The position numbers and the translations under genes were made by a program. This document shows, piece by piece, positions 1 to 11,300 of a DNA stretch of 64,000 nt (position 1 is the first letter of the stretch; each line of letters opens with the position of its first letter). The notes beneath the pieces are model-generated. The model saw only the letters and a program-made list of their open reading frames with translations. It was not told the origin of the DNA and made no database searches. Source of the DNA: Apostichopus japonicus (Eukaryota > Echinodermata > Holothuroidea > Aspidochirotida > Stichopodidae); NCBI RefSeq assembly GCF_037975245.1, contig NC_092570.1, positions 7,379,001 through 7,443,000 on the forward strand, given 5' to 3'.

Positions 1-1019
1 AAGTTATTCACGTCGTCCGTCCTTGTTGATCTCTCATTTCCTTCTCGTTGTTTTTGGTAGTTCTTTCTCATCACGAATATTACAACAATTAAACAAATAA
101 TAATGATAACTGCAATCGCTAGTCCAACAATGACAATCGTTGCAGTAGCATTGTTTGTCATCAAATCGTCATTGGTAAATTCTGCTTCTGATGTCGTCAC
201 CCTCGTAGAAGGTGACGTCACATTCGTAGTAGATGACGTCATCCTCGTAGAAGATGACGTCGTCGATGAAACAGGAAATCTCGTCATCGGTTTGTCAGAT
301 GACGCAGACAGGAACGTAGAGAGATTGAAATAACAAGATCGCACTGGCTTAAGGTTTGGTCTGACTACGGTGCATTTATAATCACTAATGGTGTCTCCGT
401 TCTTAATATTTGTTTTTGTATAAGATACTCTCTTCGGTCCAGAATTCACTCCAGATACTGCAAAGTCAACGAAAGTATCTTCCTGTCCCGCATTAATTTT
501 TTCCCAAGTAAAATGATTTTCTATTTCTTGTGGTATGTTAGCGAAACAAGCCAATTGGAAACTATCATCAGTATTGTTGTAGTGAGTAATACATTGAGGC
601 CATACAGTTTCAACATCTAAGACGTACATTGCTTGATTTGTATTCATTCCAACCGTTACTTCGCATTTGTAATTTCCGCTATAGTTTTCAGTAACGTTAT
701 AAATCATAATTTCATAACCAAAACCTAATTGTGTATCCGATGGCAGAGGTCGTCCAGTGAATTTTCGACCTGCTACCAAATTGCCATTTACCACGACAGG
801 TTTCGTCCCGAAAGATATTTTCAAGGAGTAGCTATCTTGCATTCGGACACCTTGAACCAAACAAACCAAACCAAATCTCTCCCCAGGGAAAACTACTTCA
901 CTATATTCCTTATATGCAGCAGATGGACCTAAAGTTACTTCGAAGGTTTCCACCGAAACAATTACATATAAAAAGACAACTTTGACGAAAACAGCTATTA
1001 AGTCACCAATTCTTGCCAT
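1..1019 (-). CDS. Two-Ig-domain type I membrane protein, 3' end outside window
   Basis: A single open frame runs 339 codons from an ATG at 1019-1017 to the window edge without a stop, so the C-terminus is missing. It starts with a hydrophobic signal peptide (about residues 6-22). The first Ig-like domain has Cys53 and Cys119 in the context YSGNYKC. The second has Cys158, Trp172 and Cys216 in DYKC. A Thr/Ser-rich stalk (about 250-280), coded by a degenerate GACGTCATC-type repeat, leads to a transmembrane helix (about 292-317, very Ile/Val-rich), then a basic MRKN stop-transfer and a polar tail. Several N-glycosylation sequons (NVT, NYS, NNT, NLS, NAT) fit an extracellular chain. Signal peptide to cytoplasmic tail lies in one uninterrupted frame, unusual for Ig receptors, so an intronless gene, a retrocopy or one very large exon are all possible. 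The architecture is seen; a receptor or adhesion role is inference and no specific family is recognised. Confidence 0.85.
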   Translation of the reverse strand, partial: MARIGDLIAVFVKVVFLYVIVSVETFEVTLGPSAAYKEYSEVVFPGERFGLVCLVQGVRMQDSYSLKISFGTKPVVVNGNLVAGRKFTGRPLPSDTQLGFGYEIMIYNVTENYSGNYKCEVTVGMNTNQAMYVLDVETVWPQCITHYNNTDDSFQLACFANIPQEIENHFTWEKINAGQEDTFVDFAVSGVNSGPKRVSYTKTNIKNGDTISDYKCTVVRPNLKPVRSCYFNLSTFLSASSDKPMTRFPVSSTTSSSTRMTSSTTNVTSPSTRVTTSEAEFTNDDLMTNNATATIVIVGLAIAVIIIICLIVVIFVMRKNYQKQREGNERSTRTDDVNN

Positions 1020-2331
1020 GGTTGTGCTTCGTTCCAAGAAAACACAGAAATATTATTTCAGTACGCAGTGTCAATCAAGGTTCATACGTATAATTCCAAA
1101 AATTCCCATATAGAAAGTCCCATGGGTAAATTGATTTATCAATTTAAATGCTCTGTTCCCACTAAGCGAGGTTGCATGCACATAACAGATATATATTAAC
1201 GTAGAATGTCATCCATTCTGCCACTCCATGCATCTCAACATTTCTTAACGTCTTCTTTCACCTCGCTTGCAACATATACACTGCAGGCCCAACAACTACT
1301 TAATACAAGTCCTGACAGCAATAATATACAGTAACTAATGATATTCAAATCGATGTCACCAAAGTATGACACCAGCAGAACTTCACCGTGTAATGTCATA
1401 CACTATGGACCTTCGTTAGGATGTTTGTATATAGGCTATAATTGACGTGTGCCGTATATACGTAACTCGATTAACTTATGCAATAACCAAACTGTTAACC
1501 TGAATGAAGAAAAGTTAAAATATTTTCAAAAACTGTTCAATCCTGCAAGTTAACGATGCTGAAAACGATATCCAATTGAACCATAACTGAGCGAAAAATC
1601 CCAATGGATCCAATATAAGGAAGTACCGAACTCTTATAGAATCTGAAAACAGCGATTCAATTACTGAACAGCGAAAAAACAGATTGTTGTCTCAGTCTGG
1701 AAATTCATATGCAAGAATGACAATTATCGTTAAGGCCGCCCGTCGGTGGGAATTTCTTACCCAGCCTTTGTTATCAACACAATAAACCTTTCCTTCGAAC
1801 TTTGCTGTAACTATTCAACCGTTTACTATACCCTCGGTTGGAAAGTTATATGCTACAAAGCTGTATAGGCTATAGCCACAAAGGATATTATGTCTATTAG
1901 CATAAAGCATTGACAATTGCACCGTTGGTTGAGTTGCACAAGAAGAACGTTCGTTGTAAAGCAAAAACAATATTTTACAGTCGTCGATTATTCTCGAAGG
2001 TTACACGTGACAATGAAATGAGAAAGATTAAATATAGGAAGGACCAAAATGCAATAACAGTTTGAATATCTTGTTAGGTTTAGTACTTACCGCTTGTATA
2101 TTAGCTAAAGGATGTATTTTGTCATCCCTGAAACTTCTTCTTGTTTGAATTCATCCTAAGTCTAAGTGCTGTATACTGTACTATCTGCAAGTTCTTTTAT
2201 ACTACCGGCTTTGACTTTAAATCATTTCGTGAAAAACTCAAAACTCACTTCGTTTTCCTATCAGCATTCATTCTGTAACTAGAATTTGTGTTATACGAGT
2301 TCATGGAACCATCGAAGAAACAAAAGACTGT
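1020..2331. other. 5' flank of the Ig-protein gene, no gene seen
   Basis: AT-rich sequence upstream of the Ig-protein start. No coding exon, tRNA-like box or clear repeat is recognised. The promoter or a 5' non-coding exon of the Ig gene would be expected here, but no TATA box or splice signal stands out enough to call. Confidence 0.5.
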
Positions 2332-2339
2332 CCTGCAGG

Positions 2340-2805
2340 CAGTGGCGGAGTGTCCGTACAGTCAGGGGGCGGATGCCCCCCCCCCCTCTGCCGGACTCAG
2401 ATGGACAGCTTTTTACCACTTTTTACTTATTCGCGATTATTGACTTTTTTATTGCACTCTCATCTACCTATTGACATTTGTCACATTTTGTTGGTGTAAT
2501 TTTCTGACAAAATGCTCTAACGGCGGTCTTTAGATTATTGGCACTTCCGTTGTACGAAAATATTTCCAAGCGCATGTACTTTCAACACCCATATGAACTT
2601 CCGAGTTGTCACAAATGGCGATGACACCTATTTATTCTTCGTTTATCTTCAAATTAGCAAGGCCCGGAAAGGGTGATTTCCGGCGATCTATAGGGAGTAA
2701 CTTTACCTAAAACTTGTCTGTACGCTCCGCGCCAACTTAGATAGTGACAAAGCGCCCCTACAGACCATTCTCGCCCCCTGACCAATACCCCTAGCTCCGC
2801 CACTG
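2340..2805. mobile_element. hAT-type MITE (family 1, copy A)
   Basis: Non-coding 466-bp element. Its terminal inverted repeats are CAGTGGCGGAG at the left and CTCCGCCACTG at the right. It is flanked by a perfect 8-bp target-site duplication CCTGCAGG (2332-2339 and 2806-2813), the length typical of hAT transposition. A G/C-run follows the left terminus. Most of it is closely similar, in reverse orientation, to the element at 14501-14878. Its right part holds the shared TGTACGCTCCGCGCCAAC module (about 2718-2745). Confidence 0.88.
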
Positions 2806-2813
2806 CCTGCAGG

Positions 2814-5800
2814 GCCATTGTAACGAAAGTGCCGGAGTTAGTCTTTCATAGGCGTAGGCTATATGACTGCCAACTTTATCTGTAAGTTGGATACAGAAGC
2901 CTCTTTCATTTCTCTCAGCGTCGTATATGCAAATGTTTGATTTGTACAAACTCCATATTTGTAATTTGATTCTGTCCTTCTCATATGATAGTTTGAAAAG
3001 GAAATACAAAGTTGTCTTCGTTCAGCTGCAATTATACTTTGTTTTCGGTCTGTCTAAGCTGATTTTGATACATTTCTTCAGATTAATTCGATGCTAACAT
3101 ATATCACAACAAAGAAGGTCATTAGGTCGACTAGCTTTCTAAATCAATAAGGCTTAATGGGAGTTTTGTTTACGTTATAGTTGACTTAGGTGTAAATTTA
3201 AGTGTACTCAGAAATAATTGAGTGTTCAAATTTTGTATGACAGTTTTCAAGGCTCCAAACTTTGCATCTTTATTCAAGTATATCGTTTCAATGTACAAAA
3301 TCTGTTAGATATCATATAGCCCTACAAATATCAAATTATCTATGTATAGTATATATAGTAGTTTTTTACTCGATTACTGATAAATTGTTGCCCAGTACTA
3401 AAGTTGAAGTATTGTTCGTTGCACATTTCTATGCTGAAATTACAACCTACGTCAGAGCTCCGGCTTCTGCTGGCTTGAAAGTCCAGTCGCAACAAGCAAA
3501 CTCCTTTTACGTTTATTCCAATTTTTAACGATGGTGATATTGGGAATTTTAGGAATTGGGAATTTTTGACGTCCTATACAGAACGCTGCAGGGTAGTAAC
3601 TTGTGAAAGACTTGCTTTCAACAACTAATTGGATGTTTTGCATTTTAGGTTTATTTTAATTTTTGACGATGGGGATATACCCTTTTCGAGGGCCTTCAAT
3701 TATTTGAATTAGAGATATTAAACAACAAACGGGCATTTTTAGGTCCACATTGTGAACTGACACTGAACTCGTAAAGAAGTTTGGTGCCAAGACTTGACGT
3801 AGGGCGAAACAAGGAACTTAAGTCTTCCTATACAGAACGCTGCAGGGTAGTAACTTGTGAAAGAACTGCTTTCAAAAACTAAATTGGATGTTTATACATT
3901 TTATACATTTTTGATAAACTTAATTTCAATCTGTCGGCGTCAGTATTGCGTATATAGCTGTAGGAACAACCAAGTACCGGCCATGGCTGACTGTTGCACA
4001 TGCAGGACCAGACGGTATATTGCCTATTGCAAATACATGCGTTTCCTGCAATTAACCATGCATGCAAATATTTTAAACCCATATTCGTTTAGTTCCGTAA
4101 ATTTTCCGTTTGAAGTTATAAGGTATATCATCTTCGGACCGTAATCGTTACATTGGCTTCCTCTCTTTCCTTCCTTGATTTAAAGGCATCGAAGACTCGC
4201 CCCAAACAGCGTGCCGCCATCTTTAAGAAGTTAACTTTCCGTTGCTTGCATGTGAAGTTTTTCTCTTGTCGCTACAAAATACAGACAGTAATGAAGCGTG
4301 ATACCTTGTTATCTTTAGCTGCACCTGTGATGTCCATAGCTGTATCGTTTGTACACTATGCTGTGGGTGTTGACCGCAGCTGTTTGTACTGACTGTACAC
4401 TAGTGTCCAACCACCGACGGTAGCAAGCTGTGTGTGTATTTTCTGGGATCGATGGTGGTGTCTAACACTTCTGTCACACCTCAATCGAAACTAGGTCATA
4501 TTACCGGGATTAGACGTTGCTTTTTGCGCGAGTCTTCACACCCTTTAATGTATGTTATTTTGCAGTGACATGCATGGTTAGGCCTATCACACGACGTTGA
4601 AACGTGAGTAGTAACCGACAGTCTAGAAACAATTGATGAAAAATATTGATTGATTTTGGTTTTTGTGTCTCAAGTAGAGGAAAGCTAAAACGATGACGCG
4701 AGAAAGATATAGTTAAAAGTACATTTTATCCATGTAGCGTTTTTATGTACCACCGCAATAAGATTTCAACAGGTGTATTTTGCAGTCTGTTCCAAACAGC
4801 AACGACAGCCTACAAATTTCTACACCTTTAAAGACAAATTTCTTTCGCTATTGTTTGAAAGCCTAAAAGGGGTCTAAAAAGAATTGCCTCAAATCTACCA
4901 AGTTTCGGAACAATTAGTACTTCTAAAATTTAGTAAAACTAAGATCAAATTTCCAATGTTTTGTTTCTATTTTAACTGCAGGGTTGCCACTTCCGAGGCT
5001 AGGCTCTAAGCGGTATAGGATATACGTGCATGTTTATTACTGTATTGATTGAAGTGAGATGCTAAGAAATGTAAGACAGTTTACTTGCTGATCGATTCAC
5101 AGTTTATGGCATACTAAGTTTAAGCTTTTTTACGTCATTTTTATTTTTTTCTTAGTCACAGAATTAATGAAACTAACGGGATTAAAAACTCGTTAAATAA
5201 AATCATGCAAGTTAAATGAAAACCTAGCTGGGTCTTTCTGCCTTCAGTGGTCCAGTGTCTTAGTTTATCGATGAGTCAATTGTAATCTTATTTCGAATCA
5301 TGTTTGGTTGCTAGGTTAGATTTACCTCTGCTCGATAAAAAGGGCTAACATAAAACTGAATCTACTTCTATTGAGCAGATATAAAACCAAACACCGTTTT
5401 CAGGTGGTCATTTTTGTTTGTTTCCCGAAAAGGAAAACTATGGAGTGACTCTTACCCTACCTTGCATAATTGTGAGGGGCACCGCGGATCGCAAAGTCGG
5501 CAATGACTATAACGCAGATCTCAAAGTCGGTAATTACTATTACGGTTAGATCCTTTCAACACGGTAGCATACAGAAACGTTGTACTCTAAGGCTGTAGCA
5601 GAAGTGAATTAATCTGGTCACACATCAGGATCGTCTATGCATGCTAAGTTCTTCAATACCGCCCTCATTACTTTCGGGGGCAATATTTCATACCGTAGTT
5701 TTGATTAAGGAATGTCTAAGTCAAAATAAATAATAAGTTTTTTATAATTAAACTTATAAAGCTCAAAGTGGGTCGTCTCACTGGGGAGAAGAATCAGTTT

Positions 5801-7185
5801 GAAAGATTATTTAATGAAACAACGTCTATTTACATCGTCGTAAAAGTTATTTTTATGATAATATCGACTCGTTTTTCTTTTCAAAATGTTTTTCAAGAAA
5901 TTATAGATATGGTTCACTTCAAGTGGAGTAGAAGTGGCTTGTAGCTGATTTAGAAATACTGTAGCAATTGAATAATATTTCTTGATGATAAAATCAATTC
6001 AACATATTCAACAAAAATAATTTTACGAAGAATGGTAGACGGAATAATAATTGCTATAATGATATTCAAAAATCCACAAGAAAATTTGGAATAACGTACT
6101 TATGATATAAACTGCCAGTTCATATTGAAGGGCTTCTTTCTTTCATTGTGTTGAAGTTACTTCTACAAATTTGTCATACTAATCTTTACACACCGTATTA
6201 AAGCCGCACATATAATGAAATTTAACTGCATTTATGGTAACAAAAAGTGTCAAATTGATCAGGCTCAATGTACTACATTATTTTAAAAAAAAACACACAC
6301 TTCGTATACGTTACCTTGAAACCTTTAATATACATTTCAATAATTTTGACAAAATTCAAAGAAATTTTTAAAACAAAAACAACAGACATCTTTATCCAAG
6401 TCCAAAAGACATAATTTTAAAATAAAATTGATTTATCCCTGTGGCACCAATGCCGTAAAACACACCTAACACACAATATTAAACGAGTTGATATAATGGC
6501 AGAATTATGATGTGAATGAAATATACCTAAGAATATATGGTTGTGCTAAAGGAAAATAACCAACAAATTAAGAAGACACGTCTGTGATAACATAATGTTG
6601 CAGAGTATTACAATTTGCTACTATATTTGCTTCACAAGTTAGCGGGGAAATGAAAATGAAAATCGGAAAATACACAATGATTCTAACACAGTGCTTTATA
6701 ATTCATGTAATGTAGCTTTATCATAAAATAGAATATCCATGAGATATATGTCTATATTTATATTCAAGTGTATGAGACGTAAGTAAACAACGTCATGCTA
6801 AAACAAACAAAAAACGTTTCTTATACTGCTTTAAGTTGGATGATGCTAAAACAAATCCTTAAAGTCCTTCAAATGAAAAGTATTGCTTGATGTCTCCCCT
6901 AAAATGGCATTTGTGGGGATGTGAGCTAACTCCATGGTTCGATTGTGTTGGTAGTGGAATATCAGCTTGTATAGTGTTTATAATAACAACATGCAACCAA
7001 CTGATTCAAAATTTCAAGTAGAGACCATGCAGTTTTTACCTATATGTTGTTCACAAATCGCTGCAGTGCAGTGCACAGTCTTCCGTGGAATTGGTATTTC
7101 TGGTTTGCGAACTTGGCAAAAGGGATTTGTTTTTGTTCTTCACTTGGCATGGTTTCGAAACAACTTTGTTCGTCATGGCTGCACT
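2814..7185. other. Intergenic, no gene seen
   Basis: About 4.4 kb of AT-rich sequence with short frames only, none with recognisable protein motifs. It contains one direct repeat (3572-3639 and 3826-3893) and a local duplication of about 36 bp near 5480-5550 (GATCGCAAAGTCGGCAAT, then GATCTCAAAGTCGGTAAT). Nothing else can be supported. Confidence 0.5.
3572..3893. repeat. 68-bp direct repeat spaced 254 bp
   Basis: The block starting TCCTATACAGAACGCTGCAG at 3572 recurs at 3826 with only a few changes over about 68 bp, ending at TTGGATGTTT. A weaker match of the adjoining 'TTTTGACGATGG' sequence (near 3657) also echoes 3528. This is a local segmental duplication of unknown origin. Confidence 0.8.
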
Positions 7186-7189
7186 GCAG

Positions 7190-7432
7190 TGATGTCGAAT
7201 GGGGTGCCTACCTCAGTATTTGAGAAAGTTGTCAGATGCGGTGGCTTACACTATCGTCTGTCGGATGGGGAGGTTAAATGGTGGTTCCGGGAGCAGGAAG
7301 CGAATTCACACCCCTGCCTCGTTATCCTCTGAAAAATTAGCCGGTGTTCATCCACGATCTAAATCGGATAGGGGCGAATAAGCTTATTTAAGGCTTCCTG
7401 ATTCTTGGGTCTCTAAACTAAACTAAACTAAA
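7190..7432 (+). mobile_element. Retroelement 3' part with (CTAAA)n tail
   Basis: The stretch ends in a short pentameric tail (CTAAA repeated, about 7414-7432), as at the 3' end of many SINEs and RTE-type LINEs. The GTCGGATGGGGAGGTTAAAT block (from 7259), followed by TTCACACCCCTGCCTCGTTA, resembles a widespread retroposon 3' module with a GTCGGATGAGACGTTAAA-type sequence. No Pol III boxes are seen at its left end, so it looks 5'-truncated. The family assignment is from memory of similar sequences and is tentative. Confidence 0.45.
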
Positions 7433-8117
7433 GTAAATTAACCTATTTGTCATCATTCGGACGGCGTTTACACCATACGGCAAGTACAGACAATAATGGA
7501 TACACCCAAAAGCAATATTATCAACCATTGTAGTCTACTACTTTTTGTTGTTTTTTTTTTGGTGGGGGGACTGAGACATTGCAAAACAAAGAAAACTTAA
7601 CATCAATGGTGTTTGTATGCAATATTTAACCCCAATGAAGAAAGAAAGTGCAAAACAAACGAGTAACTTGCCAAAACGTGTAAAATAAACTGGTCGTAAG
7701 GATTTGATCAACATAGGTATATAACATGAAATATAAAAGTTAGCACAAACAAAGAACAATTTTCTCACTATGTTTTTTCCCTCAAATTTATATATCTGCG
7801 GTATGTCTACTATGCATTTGTCTTTTTAACTAACATTTTGAAGGTTTAGAGACAATAAAAGTCATGGCGTAGTTTTTTCCCTAATATTTATATATACCAT
7901 ATTTTTATACCAGAGTGCAAACGACATTAGAAGCAATATAATTTCTGGTAAATTTATCAATGTTGAACAAAACGTTTTTTCCCCCTTGGACAAAAGTCAG
8001 GTTTAACAAGTTCATAGAAACCCTAAATGTTTCCTATCCTCTTATATACAATATTGATCCTGATTGGAAATGAATTTGCATATATGAGAAATCTGACCCC
8101 ACACCATGATAGTTCAG
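7433..8117. other. 3' flank of AIFM2, probably its 3' UTR
   Basis: Sequence immediately downstream of the AIFM2 stop on the minus strand, AT-rich and without coding frames of note. No canonical AATAAA on the minus strand was found near the stop, so the transcript end cannot be placed. A variant signal or a longer UTR is likely. Confidence 0.4.
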
Positions 8118-8362
8118 TTATAGAAATAATACATACTTTGAAACAATCCATATAAAATATGGCATGCACAATGTGATTATTACTAGTAAAACAAACATAA
8201 CAGACAAAGTAGAGAAGTTCGAACTCCCACCGAGGAATAGCTTCCGTGTTCTGCCAACAAAGACATCCCTGGCTTTCATTCTCGTCACAAGTGACCCAGC
8301 GACAAATGATCCATATTGAGTCATTCCACCGTACCTTCCTAATGTCAGCATAATCAAATTCT
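8118..8362 (-). CDS. AIFM2: AIFM2 exon 6, terminal exon with hydrophobic tail
   Basis: Residues 322-402 and stop. The acceptor is TTTCCAG|AG. The conserved family part is NLIMLTLGRYGGMTQYGSFV through RMKARDVFVGRTR, with Lys351 and Phe356 at the quinone-site positions of human Lys355/Phe360. A hydrophobic segment (about residues 374-395) and a short IVSKYVLFL end follow in the same exon. Human FSP1 instead ends soon after this point without a membrane segment. Confidence 0.92.
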
Positions 8363-11300
8363 CTGGAAAGGAAAACAGCAAACTAATTAATAGTCTCATT
8401 TAAAAGTAGGTAACTGCATCATGGCTATACTTTGGTCATGTTAGCACTTTCAATATGAATTACAGACAAAGCAAGGTACAACTTATTAATCTTACTGATA
8501 TATACATGCAAGTAAGTGAATAATGGAATACTGGCTGGGAAAACTACTTTTAAACCAAAATAAACCATCAAAAATTGCAAAGAACCTTTTTTGGGGGGTA
8601 TGGATGGACTCTCAACTAATATAACCTTAAGGGGAAAAAATCAACCATGTGTGCTCCTTTAGAATGGGTAATCCAGCCCTTATAGTTGGTGGGGATCCCT
8701 TTATAGCAATATATCTACTCTAAGGGGTGTACAAGTTTATCTCTCAATCCTCTCCCCGCTCTTCTCTTTCATCTTACATCTCCTTTCTTGTGGTTCTGAT
8801 TGCTCCATCAGTTGATCATTTGTCCAAGTTTAACTCATATCTGTCCATCTGTGTCTCTTAATTTGTTCTTAATTTTTCGTCATTTCAGTTAACCTCCGAA
8901 GAAGATCCTGCTAGGATCAAAACGTTCAGGTCCTCTAACTTTTACATATTTACCTATACACAGGCTTTATGCAGTAGAAAAAAGTTGCAATTTTCTCTCT
9001 CGTTTTTCTATATCATTATTCGATCTCCATCACATTTAAATAAACCATGATCATAATTTATATCTTCTTGAACACCTGCACCACCCCAATTTTTTTTATT
9101 CATCAGATTTCAACAAACGCCGGTTATGTGGGCATTCAGTTAGTGTAACATACACATCGGATACTTTGGTCAGGAATAAATCTCAACAAGAAATTTAACT
9201 GATAGAACTACTGCAACACCCAGAAACATTTTGAAATTTGTTTCTTGTGATTTACTGACTTCCTTTGTACGACAACAAAATTGAGCCAATTGAGTACAAG
9301 CACCCGATACTCATAGCTAGTACAGTATTTACTGTTCATGTTCCACAACCGTGCATCAGTAACTACTGCGCTGTGTTCGCAACACGGTAACATGTGTTAC
9401 AGGTGGCACAGTTATTACTGCAAAGCTGTGACACATTGAACTACGAGTCCGAAAGGTGAAAATGCGCGGCGGCTGGGTAACGAAGACTACTCCCTAGCCG
9501 TACAGTACGGAGTGCATGGTCGGCGCTGGCACAATACGTAGCCAACACACTGCGGCGATTATTTTATACTGCATGCGAGATTCAGATGGTAGCTTAACTT
9601 TTCTCTAATCGTATTAGTAAATCCATTTGATTGAAACATTCTTCTTTGCAGTAATTACTGTGCTACCTGTAACACATGTTACCGTGTTACGAACACAGCG
9701 CAGTAGTTACTGATGCACGGTTGTGGAACATGAACAGTAGTTACTGTACTAGCTATGAGTATCGGGTGGTACAAGACTCCTATTGTTTTTGGTGGAGGTG
9801 TGTATAGCCACGTTAAGTAGACTGACTTGTGTTTATCATTCCATAGTGTTATTGTAATATCTAGTTCTAGTTATACTAACAAGCAGAAGCTAGTGCATTG
9901 AAGTCATCGAAACCTCAATGCATTTTGCATTCTGGTTTTAATTTAGAGTATATTATGAATATGTTCTTCAATACTTCAAATTCTTCTCAATTCTTCAAAT
10001 TTTTTCGACGCTGAAAGTAAAACAACAACATTCACTAATTGAATTTCTTAGTAATAAGATTTGATCCGTACAGTATATTACTCACTTTCTTTGTAAGGTG
10101 ACATGGTACCACCCGTAAGCAGAGCTTGCATATTATTGGCGATAACTTTCATTTGAAGTTCCGCTTTGAAGGCCATTTTGACCTGGTCTGCATTGTTACA
10201 ATCACCTACAGCAAAGACATCTGTATATCCGTCTACCTGAAGGAATTGGTTAACTTTGAGGCAGTTACTCTCATCCATAGCATCAGCTATACATAGGGAG
10301 AGATCAAAACAGAGCACGGTCAGTAATTGAAGGACATAAATCATGATCAAGATAAAGTGCGATCGAAATATGACAATTTGTTGATTCTTTCAAAGACAAT
10401 ATTCTATTCTTGATTTGCTTTGATACAAAAAGAAGTCATCAATGCAAAGGAAACAATTAACAATGAGCAAACAATTCAATGAAAACATCAAGAAATATGG
10501 AAACGACAAAATGCACCATCAGCAAAATAGGAAACCATCATCAAGTGATAAATTCACTGTAACGCACACACGCACACACAGACACAAAAAAAATGTCAGC
10601 AAGAAAGTATGCAGAAACCTAAGAAAGGGAAACAAAGAAAATCAAAATTGCTACTTCCCCTTCCTTTTCCATTTACATCTTCCAGCTACTCCCTATCCCC
10701 TTGCATAACCCTTCCTCCATACCCTTGCAAAACCCTTCCTCCATTCCCTTGCACCTCCATTCCTCTTCCCTCAGCTACTTCCCTTTTTCTTACCCACCAC
10801 TTTCCTTCCCATCCCCTCTCATCCTCCCACTCCCTATCTAGAAATCCCTTCTATTTCCCCAGGAGGAGATGCATACTAACAAAGAGACATGTAAGAGAGG
10901 AGAATGACTTTTCATGTAACTCAACAGTTCGAACTATTAAGCCCGGGTCACATCTGCGCGATTCAACACGCGATTCAACTCGCAACTAAATTGCGCGAAT
11001 CAGAAAGCTTCTGAGAAGTTGCGCTGATTAGGACATTGCTCTATTACAAATCAACCCAAATCGACGGCGCAACTTTTATTGCGCAACAAGTTGATACCCG
11101 TGTCTAACTACGCGATTCAACTTTCAATTGTATTGCGAGTTGAATCGCGTGTTGAATCGCGCAGATGTGACCCGGGCTTTACAGTCATATAATGACCAAA
11201 ACAATTATTGTCGTAAATTTGGAATGTGACAAATACCAAATCACTTTCAATATGCTTGGGCGTTTAATTAATCGCTGTTGCTTTTAGACAATAACATTTC

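Larger units (their letters stand above)
8363..10085 (-). other. AIFM2 intron 5
   Basis: 1723 bp, GTGAGT to TTCCAG. It contains a long-armed inverted-repeat element (9301-9768) and a short retroelement-like remnant near 8880-8965. Confidence 0.85.
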
